Both the position numbers and the translations under genes were made by a program. The notes beneath the pieces are model-generated. The model did not search any database, was not told the origin of the DNA, and worked only from the letters and a program-made list of their open reading frames with translations. Of a DNA stretch of 43,488 nucleotides, positions 31,389 through 40,303 are shown piece after piece. Source of the DNA: Phytoactinopolyspora halophila (GTDB taxonomy: Bacteria; Actinomycetota; Actinomycetes; Jiangellales; Jiangellaceae); the NCBI RefSeq assembly GCF_003287285.1, contig NZ_QMIG01000037.1:1-43488 (forward strand), read 5' to 3'. Every line of letters begins with the position of its first letter. The first letter of the stretch is position 1.

Positions 31389-31461
31389 CAGGGCAGGAGG
31401 GACTCGAACCCCCAGCCGCCGGTTTTGGAGACCGGTGCTCTGCCAATTGAGCTACTGCCCT
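31389..31461 (-). tRNA. tRNA-Trp (CCA)
   Basis: A 73-base cloverleaf on the minus strand. The acceptor pairs AGGGCAG with CTGCCCT, followed by discriminator G. The D arm contains GCTCAATTGGCAGAGC, the anticodon loop CTCCAAA gives anticodon CCA, and the T arm has GGGTTCGAGTCCC. CCA is not encoded at the 3' end. It lies just upstream of secE and may be co-transcribed with it, as in other actinobacteria. Confidence 0.95.
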
Positions 31462-31690
31462 TCGGGGTGTGGCCGCACATACCACCCTAGCGCCGCAGGC
31501 ACACTCCGGCACGGATCCACGACCACCGAAGACAAGAGTGTACGGGGTAAGGGGCGCGAAGGTCGAACTCGCGTCACAATACGGGGTGGGAAAGCGACCG
31601 AATTCGCGGATCGACAACGCCGCCAGCTAGAGTTCCAGCAGAGGACTTGTCTCGTACCGGCAAGGATGTCGATCATGTGGGAGCGCTGAG

Positions 31691-32308
31691 ATGAGCGGCA
31701 GCACACCAGGCGACGACGCTGGCTCGGGTTCCCGGTGGAATCCGTTCAGCATGCCCAGCGGGCGGCGTGATCCGGAGCAATCATCGTGGGGCGATGAGCA
31801 CTCGTCGGCATCGTGGGGTTCGGGATCGCCAGAACGAGCAGGTCACGGCGCGCCGCATCCGCCACGTCAGCTCGTGCTCGCCGTCAGGCTGATGTATATC
31901 GGAGCCGCCATCTTCGGGCTCAATCTCCTGTTCTTTCTTGTCAACGCCGAGAACATACGTACCGAGCTACGCGAGAGTCTCCAGACAGAGGACGAACTCG
32001 GCGTGGAACAACTCGAAAGCCAGGCCGACACCATCTACGCGTCAGGTGTCGGCATGCTGATCGTCGGCATTCTCCTCTGGCTCTGGATGGCGCGCGCCAA
32101 CAAGCGCGGCCGCTACTGGGCGCGGATCGTCGCCACGATTCTCGGTGGGATGTACATCATCTTTGCCTTGTTCAGCCTCCTGGGGGCACTCACCTTGGCG
32201 TCGGTCATCACTGCCGTCACGATCGCGATCGCGGCAAGCGCGCTGGTTCTCATGTACCGGCCCGAATCGAGCGAGTACTACCGGGCCATGTCGCCACGCG
32301 TGTACTGA
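31691..32308 (+). CDS. hypothetical four-helix membrane protein
   Basis: I do not recognise a named family. The 205-residue product has a 55-residue Ser/Gly/Pro-rich, probably disordered, N-terminus and then four predicted membrane spans: about residues 62-84 (VRLMYIGAAIFGLNLLFFLV), 117-133 (GMLIVGILLWLWMA), 143-166 (IVATILGGMYIIFALFSLLG) and 171-188 (TAVTIAIAASALVLMY). The linker between spans 1 and 2 is acidic. Similar small Gly/Pro-tailed membrane proteins are common in actinobacteria. ATG start at 31691; the gene stands alone and is followed by a strong hairpin. Confidence 0.75.
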   Translation: MSGSTPGDDAGSGSRWNPFSMPSGRRDPEQSSWGDEHSSASWGSGSPERAGHGAPHPPRQLVLAVRLMYIGAAIFGLNLLFFLVNAENIRTELRESLQTEDELGVEQLESQADTIYASGVGMLIVGILLWLWMARANKRGRYWARIVATILGGMYIIFALFSLLGALTLASVITAVTIAIAASALVLMYRPESSEYYRAMSPRVY

Positions 32309-32349
32309 ACCGTCCCCACGGGTGCCGCTCGGGTACCGCCGCATCAACA

Positions 32350-32374
32350 GCCCCATGGTGAGCCACCATGGGGC
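32350..32374 (+). terminator. hairpin after the membrane protein gene
   Basis: GCCCCATGGTG (32350-32360) pairs perfectly with CACCATGGGGC (32364-32374) around a 3-base loop, 41 bases after the stop codon. No U-run, but it sits between two plus-strand genes where a terminator is expected. Confidence 0.7.
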
Positions 32375-32437
32375 GCGCATCGGGAGCCCGGACAACTCCT
32401 TGGCGCGCCGCCCCAGGGTGATGCCAAGATAAGCGGC

Positions 32438-33670
32438 ATGACCCTGGCATCCTCCGCCGGCGCCCCGTCCGGCGCTTCGCGTTCCCGAATATCGAACCGC
32501 ATCTCGGCCATCACCGAGTCCGCCACGCTAGCCGTCGACGCCAAGGCCAAGGCGTTGAAGGCCGAGGGCCGTCCCGTTATCGGGTTCGGCGCCGGCGAGC
32601 CGGACTTCCCCACACCCGAGTACATCGTCGAGGCAGCCGCAGCCGCGTGCCGCGACCCGAAGAATCACCGCTACAGTCCGGCCGGCGGGCTTCCCGAGCT
32701 GAAGGAAGCGCTGGCGGCAAAGACCGCTCGGGATTCCGGTTACGAGGTCGATCCTTCCCAGGTGCTCGTCACCAACGGCGGCAAACAAGCCGTCTACGAG
32801 GCGTTCGCCACGATCATCGACCCGGGTGACGAAGTCCTGCTCCCCACTCCGTACTGGACGACGTACCCGGAGGCCATCAAGCTCGCAGGCGGGGTGGCAG
32901 TCGAGGTGATTACCGACGAGAACACGGGCTATCGGGTGAGTATCGAGCAGCTCGACGCCGCCCGCACCGATCGCACCAAGGTGCTGCTGTTCTGCTCGCC
33001 GTCCAACCCGACGGGTGCCGTGTACCCGCCCGGCGAGGTCCGGGACATCGGCCTCTGGGCCCACCAGAACGGAATCTGGGTCGTGACCGACGAGATCTAC
33101 GAACATCTCACCTACGGGGATACGTCGTTTGCATCCATGCCCGTGGAGGTGCCCGAGCTCGCCAGCACGTGCCTCGTCTTGAACGGCGTGGCCAAGACCT
33201 ATGCCATGACCGGCTGGCGGGTGGGCTGGCTCATCGGGCCCACCGACGTGGTCAAGGCCGCGACCAACCTGCAATCGCACGCCACGTCCAACGTCGCCAA
33301 CGTGTCGCAGCGAGCCGCTCTCGCCGCCGTCACTGGTGATCTCGCGGCCGTCGCGACGATGCGCGCAGCCTTCGACCGCCGACGCCACACGATCGTGTCG
33401 ATGCTCAACGAGATCGACGGTGTGCACTGCCCCGAACCGCAGGGCGCGTTCTATGCTTACCCGTCGGTCAAAGGTGTGCTCGGACGTCAGATCGCGGGTC
33501 GTACCCCGCGGACGAGCGTCGAGCTCGCCGAGGTGATCCTTGAGGAGGCCGAGGTCGCGGTCGTGCCGGGCGAGGCTTTCGGGCCGAGCGGATACCTCCG
33601 GCTCTCCTACGCCCTCGGAGACGACGACCTTGCCGAGGGCATCGGGAGGATCCAACGGCTGTTGGGCTGA
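32438..33670 (+). CDS. aspC: pyridoxal phosphate-dependent aminotransferase (aspartate aminotransferase type)
   Basis: Fold-type I class I/II aminotransferase, probably aspartate:2-oxoglutarate (class I-beta), cytoplasmic. The 410 residues include [10 protein letters not shown] at the substrate-binding start, [28 protein letters not shown], the cofactor aspartate in [11 protein letters not shown], the Schiff-base Lys253 in [16 protein letters not shown], and the carboxylate-binding Arg in [12 protein letters not shown] start at 32438. A related gene sits near secE-nusG in Streptomyces, so the context is conserved. Exact amino acid preference cannot be read from sequence; the symbol is tentative. 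Confidence 0.85.
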   Translation: MTLASSAGAPSGASRSRISNRISAITESATLAVDAKAKALKAEGRPVIGFGAGEPDFPTPEYIVEAAAAACRDPKNHRYSPAGGLPELKEALAAKTARDSGYEVDPSQVLVTNGGKQAVYEAFATIIDPGDEVLLPTPYWTTYPEAIKLAGGVAVEVITDENTGYRVSIEQLDAARTDRTKVLLFCSPSNPTGAVYPPGEVRDIGLWAHQNGIWVVTDEIYEHLTYGDTSFASMPVEVPELASTCLVLNGVAKTYAMTGWRVGWLIGPTDVVKAATNLQSHATSNVANVSQRAALAAVTGDLAAVATMRAAFDRRRHTIVSMLNEIDGVHCPEPQGAFYAYPSVKGVLGRQIAGRTPRTSVELAEVILEEAEVAVVPGEAFGPSGYLRLSYALGDDDLAEGIGRIQRLLG

Positions 33671-33799
33671 ACTACGTGAGCTGAATCGCGCATCCAGGTA
33701 GTGAGCGGGCACGCGGTCACGGGAGAAGGGAAGGACGCCAACGGGGGCGTGAATCCTGCCACAAGTGCGTCGCGCAGCGCCCCCGATCGAAGGCACAGT

Positions 33800-34834
33800 A
33801 TGTATGTGACCCTTCGTGATCTCAGTTTGCTCCCCAAGGCCCACCTCCACCTGCACTTCACCGGATCGATGCGGCATTCCACTCTGGTGGAACTCGCGGA
33901 TCAGCACGGCATTCGGCTTCCGGACGCCCTGCGGGACGAGTGGCCACCGCGACTTTCCGCCGCAGATGAGAAGGGGTGGTTCCGGTTCCAACGCCTCTAC
34001 GATCTCGCGCGATCTGTCCTTCGCACCGAGGCGGACGTGCGCCGGCTACTGTTCGAGGCAGCGGAGGACGATGCCGCCGAGGGATCCCGGTGGCTGGAGA
34101 TCCAGGTCGATCCATCCGGGTACGGAAACCAGTTCGGCGGCATCACGGCGTTTACCGATCTCGTCCTGGACGCCGCACGAGATGCGGCTGAACGCCACGA
34201 CATCGGCATCGCCGTGATCATCGCCGCCAATCGGACCCGTCACCCGCTCGACGCGCGGACCCTGGCTCGGCTCGCGGCGAAGTACGCGGGACGCGGGGTT
34301 GTGGGCTTCGGCCTGTCCAACGACGAGCGGCGCGGCGTGACCGAGGACTTTGCCCGCGCCTTCAAGATCGCTCGCCGGGCGGATCTGATCGCGGCACCAC
34401 ACGGAGGCGAGCTCCGTGGACCGGACAACATCTGGTCCTGTCTCGACGAACTCGACGCGCACCGTCTCGGGCACGGGGTGCGCGCCGTGGAGGACCCCGC
34501 GCTCTTGTCGCGCGTCGTCGAGGAGAACGTGACACTCGAGGTCTGCCCCGCGTCAAACGTGTCACTGGGCGTGTACACGGATCTGCCGAGCGTCCCCCTC
34601 GAGGTACTGCAGCGAGCGGGAGCGCAGATCGCGCTGGGCGCCGACGACCCGCTTCTGTTCGGGTCTCGCTTGCTGGATCAGTACGAAACGGCGCGCCAGG
34701 TACACGGGTTCAGCGACGCCGAACTCGCCGCCTTGGCTCGTTCATCGGTTCACGGCTCAGCTGCGCCGTCGGATATTCGAAAGCGCATGCTCGAGGACAT
34801 CGACGCGTGGCTGGCGGCCCCTGCCGACGAGTAG
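33800..34834 (+). CDS. add: adenosine deaminase family protein
   Basis: Metal-dependent amidohydrolase, 344 residues. The zinc motif is AHLHLHFTGS (His17, His19), followed by PHGGEL with the proton-shuttle Glu (HAGE in typical adenosine deaminases), AHRLGHGVRA with the catalytic His, CPASNVSLGVY, and GADDPLLFGS with the metal and catalytic Asp pair. All catalytic positions appear present. Substrate may be adenosine; a related subgroup deaminates 6-aminodeoxyfutalosine in menaquinone synthesis, and I cannot separate them by eye. The ATG at 33800 has GAAGG six bases upstream. A weak 7-bp hairpin (33743-33784) lies before it. Confidence 0.85.
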   Translation: MYVTLRDLSLLPKAHLHLHFTGSMRHSTLVELADQHGIRLPDALRDEWPPRLSAADEKGWFRFQRLYDLARSVLRTEADVRRLLFEAAEDDAAEGSRWLEIQVDPSGYGNQFGGITAFTDLVLDAARDAAERHDIGIAVIIAANRTRHPLDARTLARLAAKYAGRGVVGFGLSNDERRGVTEDFARAFKIARRADLIAAPHGGELRGPDNIWSCLDELDAHRLGHGVRAVEDPALLSRVVEENVTLEVCPASNVSLGVYTDLPSVPLEVLQRAGAQIALGADDPLLFGSRLLDQYETARQVHGFSDAELAALARSSVHGSAAPSDIRKRMLEDIDAWLAAPADE

Positions 34835-34883
34835 CCCGACGGGAACGACGACGGGCAACCGCTGTTGGGGAGACACGCTGGGC

Positions 34884-35669
34884 TCAGCCCGGCACGGCGG
34901 CCGCTGCCTGACGATCGCCCACGATGTCGAGGATCCCCGGTGCACCGGATCGGACGTACCATTCGTACCCATACGCCACGTCGAACGCTTCGTGGCTGAC
35001 CTCGTCGGCCTCGATCTGGCTGGCGTGCGCGGCGATCGCGGCACGCTTGCTGCGCAGTTCGGAGGGAGTCGCGGCCAGCATGAGCTCGACCTCGGAGGAA
35101 GGGACGCCGTACGGGAGTGCCGTAGCGCGGGCCGCAGCGTGAACGAGGTGCGGGCGGGCGTCGTGCAAATGGTCGCGGTCCACGGTTGCCTGGTATGCGG
35201 TCACGCCGGTGAGCTCGGCTGTCATGGTGCCGATCCGATGCGCTGCGACGTGATCCGGGTGTCCGTAGATTCCCGACGCGTCGTCGTGCACGATCGCCTC
35301 CGCGTTCTCCTCTTCGACGATGGCTGCCAGACGGCGCGCCATGAGCTGGACATCGGCCGTGACGAGGGCATCCGGGTGGAGGTTGTCAGCCGCACCCGGC
35401 AGCCCGGAGTCGCGCCGGCCCAGGAGGACCAGCCGTGACACGCCGAGCAGCTCGGCAGCACGCTCGACCTCGGCGATCCGGCGTCCGGTAAGCGTCTCGT
35501 CCACGTCGAGCGGAACGCGCACCTCTCCGAGATCGCCGAGCGTCGCGGTGACGAGAACCACTCGCGCGCCGCGATCCGCAAGACGGCGCAGCGTCACCCC
35601 GGTGAAGATGGCTTCGTCGTCGGGATGAGCGTGCAAGACGAGTATGGTGCGACCGTGTAGCGTGATCAT
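34884..35669 (-). CDS. PIG-L family deacetylase (MshB/LmbE-like)
   Basis: Zinc-dependent N-acetylglucosamine-type deacetylase family; actinobacterial members include MshB (mycothiol synthesis) and Mca. The ~261-residue product has the signature AHPDDEAIFTG near the N-terminus and the third metal-binding histidine in GHPDHVAAH. The exact substrate is not evident. Two ATGs lie in tandem at 35672 and 35669; AGCAGG is better spaced for the second. It converges on the adenosine-deaminase-like gene with a 49-base spacer. Confidence 0.85.
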   Translation of the reverse strand: MITLHGRTILVLHAHPDDEAIFTGVTLRRLADRGARVVLVTATLGDLGEVRVPLDVDETLTGRRIAEVERAAELLGVSRLVLLGRRDSGLPGAADNLHPDALVTADVQLMARRLAAIVEEENAEAIVHDDASGIYGHPDHVAAHRIGTMTAELTGVTAYQATVDRDHLHDARPHLVHAAARATALPYGVPSSEVELMLAATPSELRSKRAAIAAHASQIEADEVSHEAFDVAYGYEWYVRSGAPGILDIVGDRQAAAAVPG

Positions 35670-35866
35670 CATTACCTGCTGACGAGATGGCCCGAATCGG
35701 GCGACGGACGATGGTCGAGACGTCGAGTACGTGCGTCAGCGACAACAACAGCAGGCGACGGCAGCGCGGGCCCGACCGGCCTCGGCGAGAATCTGCGCAT
35801 CGATCACGGAGGGAATTGTGCCACAATCCGGCTCGGCACGCATACCCGCATGCCGGAGTCGGCCAC

Positions 35867-36961
35867 CTACAGCGTGCAGCCCACCAACACAGGCTCGTTG
35901 GTCAGCTCGATTCCGAACACGTCCCGCACGCACGCGCGGATCTCGCGCGCCAACGCCAGCAACTCGTCGGTCGAGGCGCCACCCCTGTTCGTGAGCGCGA
36001 GGGTGTGCTTGGTCGACAACGAGACCCGGGCATCCGGACGATCATTCCCGCCATCGGTACCGGCCGTCGACGGATATCCACGCCCGAAACCGGCATGTTC
36101 GATCAGCCATGCCGCGCTGGTCTTGATCTTTCCATCGGGCTGGGACCACCGCGGGGCACCCTCCGGCAGCCGGTCGGCATCGGCGGCGTCGAGCACCGGG
36201 TTCGTGAAGAACGATCCGGCACTCCAGGTGTCGTGGTCTGCGGCGTCCAGGACCATGCCCTTGCGTCGCCGCAGCTCGAGGACGGCAGCGCGCACGTCGT
36301 CCAGCGGGGCACGCTCGCCCGGCTGCACGCCGAGTTTCCGGGCCAGTTCCGCGTAACCGACGGGGGCGCCGAGCGTGCCCTGCCGCAGCTGATAGCTGAC
36401 GGACAGGATGACATAGCGTTCGGAGCCCTTGAAGCGGCTCTTCCGGTACTCGAATCGGCAGTCGGCGTTGGCAAAGGTCCGAACACGCTGATCGACCCGA
36501 TCGTACGTCCGAACGGTCCAGATCGTCTGCGCCACGTCCTGTCCGTACGCACCAACGTTCTGCATCGGTGTCGCACCCACGGCACCGGGGATGCCGGACA
36601 GCGCCTCGATTCCCACCCACCGCTCACCTACGGCGCGCTCGACCAGTTCATCCCACGATTCGCCCGCAGCCACAGTGACGATGACCCCACCACAAGCCGC
36701 GAGGTCATCAGCTTCACATCCCGCAGAATCGACATCGACGCCCCTGGTCGCGACGCGAACTACGGTGCCCTCGAAACCCTCGTCCGCGACGACGAGGTTG
36801 GATCCGCCACCGAGGACGAGGACCGGCTCGCCACGCGAATCGCATTCTCGTACCGCGTCGATGAGATCGGCCTCGGTCTCGGCATCGACGATCCGCTTGG
36901 CCGGTCCGCCGAGCCGCAGCGTGGTGAGCTCGGACAGGGGAATCCCGGACCTCTCCACCAT
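35867..36961 (-). CDS. murB: UDP-N-acetylmuramate dehydrogenase
   Basis: FAD enzyme that reduces UDP-N-acetylglucosamine enolpyruvate to UDP-MurNAc in peptidoglycan synthesis. The 364-residue type I protein has LTTLRLGGPAKRIVDAETE, the FAD-binding PVLVLGGGSNLVVADEGFEG, GIEALSGIPGAVGATPMQNV and the catalytic-serine region AGSFFTNPVLDAADADRLPE. C-terminal half includes HAGFGRG and LSTKHTLALTNRGGAS. ATG start at 36961 has GAGGAG five bases upstream. It follows the MaoC pair by 48 bases and may share their transcript. The 197-base gap below it (35670-35866) holds nothing I can name. Confidence 0.96.
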   Translation of the reverse strand: MVERSGIPLSELTTLRLGGPAKRIVDAETEADLIDAVRECDSRGEPVLVLGGGSNLVVADEGFEGTVVRVATRGVDVDSAGCEADDLAACGGVIVTVAAGESWDELVERAVGERWVGIEALSGIPGAVGATPMQNVGAYGQDVAQTIWTVRTYDRVDQRVRTFANADCRFEYRKSRFKGSERYVILSVSYQLRQGTLGAPVGYAELARKLGVQPGERAPLDDVRAAVLELRRRKGMVLDAADHDTWSAGSFFTNPVLDAADADRLPEGAPRWSQPDGKIKTSAAWLIEHAGFGRGYPSTAGTDGGNDRPDARVSLSTKHTLALTNRGGASTDELLALAREIRACVRDVFGIELTNEPVLVGCTL

Positions 36962-37009
36962 CAGTGCTCCTCGCCGTGGAACCCGGGTAGAACGTATCGG
37001 AGCGGCCCG

Positions 37010-37462
37010 CTACGAGGACTCGCCGGCACCGGTGTGGCTTCCTGGCGGGCGCGTCAGCGCACGAGCCTGGGTCAGAACCTTCTGCTCGTCGACCCGAACG
37101 TCGAGTTCGACGGCCACCAGGCCATCATCACGCAGCTCGGCGACCGTGCCGGTGACGTCGACGGCCACGCCCTCGTCGTCATCAGGAACGACGACCGGAC
37201 GGGAGAACCGGACGCCGTACTCGACTACGGCTGCCGGATCACCGAGCCAATCCGTGAGCAGCCGGCCGGCCAGTGCCATCGTCAGCATCCCGTGCGCCAG
37301 GACGCCGGGCAGCCCGACCGATTTCGCGACCCGGTCGCTCCAATGGATGGGGTTGAAATCGCCGGAGGCGCCAGCGTAGCGGACAAGATTCTCCCGCGTG
37401 ATTCGATACTGTGCCGAGGCCACGACCTGTCCAACTGTCAGATCTGTCCGATCCTCACGCAT
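37010..37462 (-). CDS. MaoC-like (R)-hydratase, HadB-like subunit
   Basis: Hot-dog-fold hydratase of 150 residues. The catalytic motif is intact: Asp35 and His40 in GDFNPIHWSDR, followed by GLPGVLAHGMLTMALAG. This resembles the HadB subunit of mycobacterial 3-hydroxyacyl-ACP dehydratase. The ATG at 37462 overlaps the upstream MaoC gene by 8 bases, as expected for subunits of a heterodimer. The order rpmG-hadA-hadB matches that of Mycobacterium and Streptomyces; no hadC is seen here. Its role in an organism of unknown lipid type is open. Confidence 0.88.
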   Translation of the reverse strand: MREDRTDLTVGQVVASAQYRITRENLVRYAGASGDFNPIHWSDRVAKSVGLPGVLAHGMLTMALAGRLLTDWLGDPAAVVEYGVRFSRPVVVPDDDEGVAVDVTGTVAELRDDGLVAVELDVRVDEQKVLTQARALTRPPGSHTGAGESS

Positions 37463-37907
37463 CGCTCTCCTCCTCCGGCCGGATGAGCAGCGTGGCCTTG
37501 GCCGTGCACACGTGGGTATCAAGGGCGGCGTTGCGGACCTCGTTGCGGATCGTCAAGAGGTCGTTGCCACCTACCTGCCGGATCGCGTCGAGCGTCGTGG
37601 TGGTCTCGACGAGTTCGCCGACGACGAGAGGTCTGGCGTACGTGAATCGTTGATCGACATGTACCAGCCGGGCGAACTCGATCCCCAAGTCGTCCATCAG
37701 CAACTCGAACCCGCGCATCACCGGGATCATCGCGAACGTCGGTGGCGCGACGACATCCTGGTGTCCGTGCTGCCGGGCTGCTTCGGTCTCGGTGTATACC
37801 GGGTTGGGATCGCCGATCGCCTCAGCGAATTCTCGAACCTTCTCCCTGCTCACCTCATACGGTTGCGGCGGGTACACACGTCCAACGACGGAAGGATCGA
37901 TAGCCAT
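37455..37907 (-). CDS. MaoC-like dehydratase N-terminal-domain protein, HadA-like subunit
   Basis: Hot-dog-fold protein of 150 residues resembling mycobacterial HadA (UPF0336 family). It has YEVSREKVREFAEAIGDPNP near the start, but the catalytic His of the hydratase motif is replaced (GDPNPVYTETEA rather than NP-x-H), as in HadA, so catalysis would come from the neighbouring HadB-like partner. ATG start at 37907 has no clear Shine-Dalgarno. Lies 75 bases after rpmG. Confidence 0.85.
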   Translation of the reverse strand: MAIDPSVVGRVYPPQPYEVSREKVREFAEAIGDPNPVYTETEAARQHGHQDVVAPPTFAMIPVMRGFELLMDDLGIEFARLVHVDQRFTYARPLVVGELVETTTTLDAIRQVGGNDLLTIRNEVRNAALDTHVCTAKATLLIRPEEESDA

Positions 37908-37982
37908 GGCGTCGCGTTATCGACGTTCGGTCTCGACCGGGCGGCGTGCCGCGGTCCGACCGTGCTGGACGAATCGCATCGA

Positions 37983-38153
37983 TCAGCGGGTCTCGCGATG
38001 CGGCGTGTGAGTGCGACAGCGAGCGCAATACTTCTTGAGCTCGAGCCGGTCGGGATCGTTACGCCGGTTCTTCCTCGTGATGTAGTTGCGCTCCTTGCAC
38101 TCCGTGCATGCCATGGTGATCTTCGGACGGATGTCAGCGGTCTTGGCGGCCAC
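37983..38153 (-). CDS. rpmG: 50S ribosomal protein L33
   Basis: A 56-residue zinc-type L33: [20 protein letters not shown] continuing to an end in [15 protein letters not shown]. Two CxxC pairs (C16/C19 and C43/C46) make the zinc site, and [20 protein letters not shown] is the family core. The GTG start at 38153 has AGAGAGG five bases upstream. The gene is easily missed because of its length. It precedes the MaoC pair as in Streptomyces and Mycobacterium. Confidence 0.94.
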   Translation of the reverse strand: MAAKTADIRPKITMACTECKERNYITRKNRRNDPDRLELKKYCARCRTHTPHRETR

Positions 38154-38252
38154 GGGTGCCTCTCTTAGGGTTCAACGACTACGAACCTAGCAAGGATAAC
38201 CGGCGCTCGAGCGAATCTTCGAATCGTGCGGACACGCCCGGGCCGGCCACAG

Positions 38253-38326
38253 TAGCGGGGGCGGGACTTGAACCCGCGACACCACGATTATGAGCCGTGT
38301 GCTCTGACCACCTGAGCTACCCCGCC
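38253..38326 (-). tRNA. tRNA-Met (CAT), elongator type
   Basis: A 74-base cloverleaf. Acceptor GGCGGGG pairs with CCCCGCT (one G-U at the end), discriminator A. The anticodon loop CTCATAA gives CAT, and the T arm is GCGGGTTCAAGTCCCGC. A paired first position of the acceptor (G1-U72) and absence of the GGG/CCC anticodon-stem run argue for elongator rather than initiator. No 3' CCA is encoded. It lies 99 bases upstream of rpmG, on the same strand. Confidence 0.95.
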
Positions 38327-38366
38327 AAGTCCGGTCCCGCCGCCCTCAGGCTGCGGGATCGTCCAG

Positions 38367-38439
38367 AGCCCCAATACGGAATCGAACCGTAGACCTTCTC
38401 CTTACCATGGAGACGCTCTGCCGACTGAGCTATTGGGGC
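38367..38439 (-). tRNA. tRNA-Thr (GGT)
   Basis: A 73-base cloverleaf. Acceptor GCCCCAA pairs with TTGGGGC, discriminator T. Anticodon stem TCTCC/GGAGA closes the loop ATGGTAA, giving GGT. T arm TACGGTTCGATTCCGTA. It lies 40 bases upstream of tRNA-Met on the same strand. tRNA-Thr and tRNA-Met next to rpmG is a common actinobacterial arrangement. Confidence 0.95.
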
Positions 38440-38676
38440 ACATGCGCGAGACGAGGGTACACAACCCGGCAGCATCGACGCGAATCCATTCCATGATCGA
38501 CTCGCATTGATCATGTCGGCCAGTGTCGAAGTCACGCCGGATACCCTCGTGCCCGATTGCCACGACAAGACTACCAAGCACGCCGGCCGGCACGGCCACC
38601 GTGCCTCGCCGTCAGCGTCACGACGAACATCAAACGAGAAGTCAGGAAACGCCGACGACTGTGGCCGGAGCAGGAC

Positions 38677-38704
38677 CGCCCTGGACCCGAGGGGGTCCAG
38701 GGCG
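38677..38704 (-). terminator. terminator hairpin after tRNA-Tyr
   Basis: CGCCCTGGACCC (38677-38688) pairs perfectly with GGGTCCAGGGCG (38693-38704) around a 4-base loop, 26 bases beyond the tRNA-Tyr 3' end. The 291-base gap between tRNA-Tyr and tRNA-Thr (38440-38730) contains this hairpin; the rest, which should hold a promoter for the Thr-Met tRNAs, shows nothing I can name. Confidence 0.7.
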
Positions 38705-38730
38705 ATGCCGAACGTTCTCAACGAACGCCG

Positions 38731-38812
38731 TGGCAGGTGTAGGATTCGAACCCACGTAGGCTGTGCCGGCTGATTTACAGTCAGCTCCCTTTGGCCGCTC
38801 GGGCAACCTGCC
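38731..38812 (-). tRNA. tRNA-Tyr (GTA)
   Basis: An 82-base class II tRNA with a long variable arm. Acceptor GGCAGGT pairs with ACCTGCC, discriminator A. The anticodon stem GCTGA/TCAGC closes loop CTGTAAA, giving GTA; T arm GTGGGTTCGAATCCTAC. No 3' CCA is encoded. Divergent from yajQ. Confidence 0.95.
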
Positions 38813-38957
38813 GTAGACCGGCACCTCGGCTCGGTCCGGATGAGAGAATACCTCATAGCCCGTGTAGCTCGGCAACTCGGTTCGCGGCACGATCCAGGCC
38901 GATCAGCGCCGGCGCCGCCCACACCGCGACAAGTCCGTACATGACAAGGAGTATCAG

Positions 38958-39452
38958 GTGGCAGGCGAGTCTTCGTTCGACGTCGTCAGCAAGATCGACA
39001 AGCAAGAAGTGGACAATGCCCTCAACCAGGCAGCCAAGGAAATCTCCCAGCGCTTCGACTTCCGCGGCACGGAAGCCGCCATCCGTTGGCACGGCGAGTA
39101 CGGAGTAGAGATGGAGGCCTCCGCCGAGGACCGCGTCCTGGCCGTGCTTGACGTGTTCAAGAACAAGCTCGTCAAACGCCAGGTGTCGCTCAAGGCCCTG
39201 GATGCGGGCGAGCCCAAAGCGTCAGGCAAGCTCTACAAGATCGTCGCCAGCTTGCAGGACGGCCTCGACCAGGAGCAGGCGAAGAAGGTCACGAAGGTGA
39301 TCCGGGACGGGGGCCCCAAGGGCGTCAAGACCCAGGTCCAAGGCGACGAGGTCCGCGTGTCGGCGAAGAAGAAAGATGACCTTCAGGACGTCATGACGCT
39401 TCTGAAAGAACAGGATTTCGACTTCGCGATCCAGTTCACCAATCTGCGCTGA
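38958..39452 (+). CDS. YajQ family cyclic di-GMP-binding protein
   Basis: The 164-residue protein matches the YajQ family (formerly UPF0234): [53 protein letters not shown] and [20 protein letters not shown] with a final [12 protein letters not shown]. Family members bind nucleotides, and some bind cyclic di-GMP as transcriptional effectors. GTG start at 38958 has AAGGAG six bases upstream. It is a single gene convergent with the HtpX-like protease. Confidence 0.9.
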   Translation: MAGESSFDVVSKIDKQEVDNALNQAAKEISQRFDFRGTEAAIRWHGEYGVEMEASAEDRVLAVLDVFKNKLVKRQVSLKALDAGEPKASGKLYKIVASLQDGLDQEQAKKVTKVIRDGGPKGVKTQVQGDEVRVSAKKKDDLQDVMTLLKEQDFDFAIQFTNLR

Positions 39453-39502
39453 ACACCTCGAGGATCGCTTCCCGACGGACCGGCAACGGTGCGTTCACCG
39501 CC

Positions 39503-40303
39503 TCAGCGGCGGTAGCCGGCAAGGTGCTCGAGGCGAGCGATACGTTCGGCGGTCGAGGGGTGAGAGCGGAACAACCGCCAGTATCCCGTCGAACGCAACG
39601 GACTAGTGATCATCAAATGGCTCGCGGCTACCACGCCCGGCTCGGTGGGAAGCACCAGCGCGCGACCCGCGGCGTCGAGCTTGCGCAGCGCCCGTGCCAG
39701 GGCGAGAGGCTCGCCTATGACGCGTGCGGCCTCGCGGTCGGCCTCGAACTCCCGGGACTCGCTCACGGCGAGACGCGCCCAGGCAGCCATGAGCACGCCC
39801 GCCGGTGGTATGGCCATCGCGACGCGGGTCAGTGCTACCGCGACGCAAGCCGGGACGGTATCACGGTGCCGAATGTGCGCCAGTTCGTGACCGATGACTG
39901 ACCGCAGCTCATCAACGTCGAGCTGATCGAGAGCACCTTGTGTGAGACAGATCACCGCATGGTCGGGGTGCCGCCCAGCGGCGAACGCGTTCACAGCCGG
40001 AGTCGGACTGACATAGACGCGTGGCATCGGAACCCGGCTGCGGGTCGTCACGTCCCGCACGATCCGGCACAATTCCGGCTGCTCGGCTTCACCGACGGGA
40101 TAGGCGTGCATGGCCCGGACGGCTACTGCCACTCCCCGCACCCAGGCGTACCCACCGAACACGACGACGAGAACCAGTGCGACCGAGATTCCCACCGGAC
40201 CGAAGATCGACCCCCCGAGCACGAGCACCGATGCCGGAACGGCGAGCAGTACGACGGCTCGTAGCTGGTTGCGCCACGCCCGGCAGACGTGAATCTTCAG
40301 CAT
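39503..40303 (-). CDS. htpX: M48 family zinc metalloprotease (HtpX-like)
   Basis: Membrane-bound peptidase family involved in membrane protein quality control. The ~266-residue protein has two N-terminal spans (about residues 15-65, AVVLLAVPASVLVLGGSIFG and VALVLVVVFGGYAWV), a mature domain with PRVYVSPTPAVNAFAAGR, the zinc motif GHELAHIRHRD (HExxH) and the third ligand Glu in SREFEADREA. Neither the ATG at 40303 nor an ATG at 40348, 15 codons earlier, has a clear Shine-Dalgarno; the shorter form starts like family members. Divergent from korA. Confidence 0.88.
   Translation of the reverse strand: MLKIHVCRAWRNQLRAVVLLAVPASVLVLGGSIFGPVGISVALVLVVVFGGYAWVRGVAVAVRAMHAYPVGEAEQPELCRIVRDVTTRSRVPMPRVYVSPTPAVNAFAAGRHPDHAVICLTQGALDQLDVDELRSVIGHELAHIRHRDTVPACVAVALTRVAMAIPPAGVLMAAWARLAVSESREFEADREAARVIGEPLALARALRKLDAAGRALVLPTEPGVVAASHLMITSPLRSTGYWRLFRSHPSTAERIARLEHLAGYRR

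Noticed and set aside
31380-31690. Promoter for tRNA-Trp-secE in the 229 bases above the tRNA
   Set aside because: A TAGGGT string is present upstream, but no acceptable -35 hexamer at 16-19 bases could be found, so no promoter is called.
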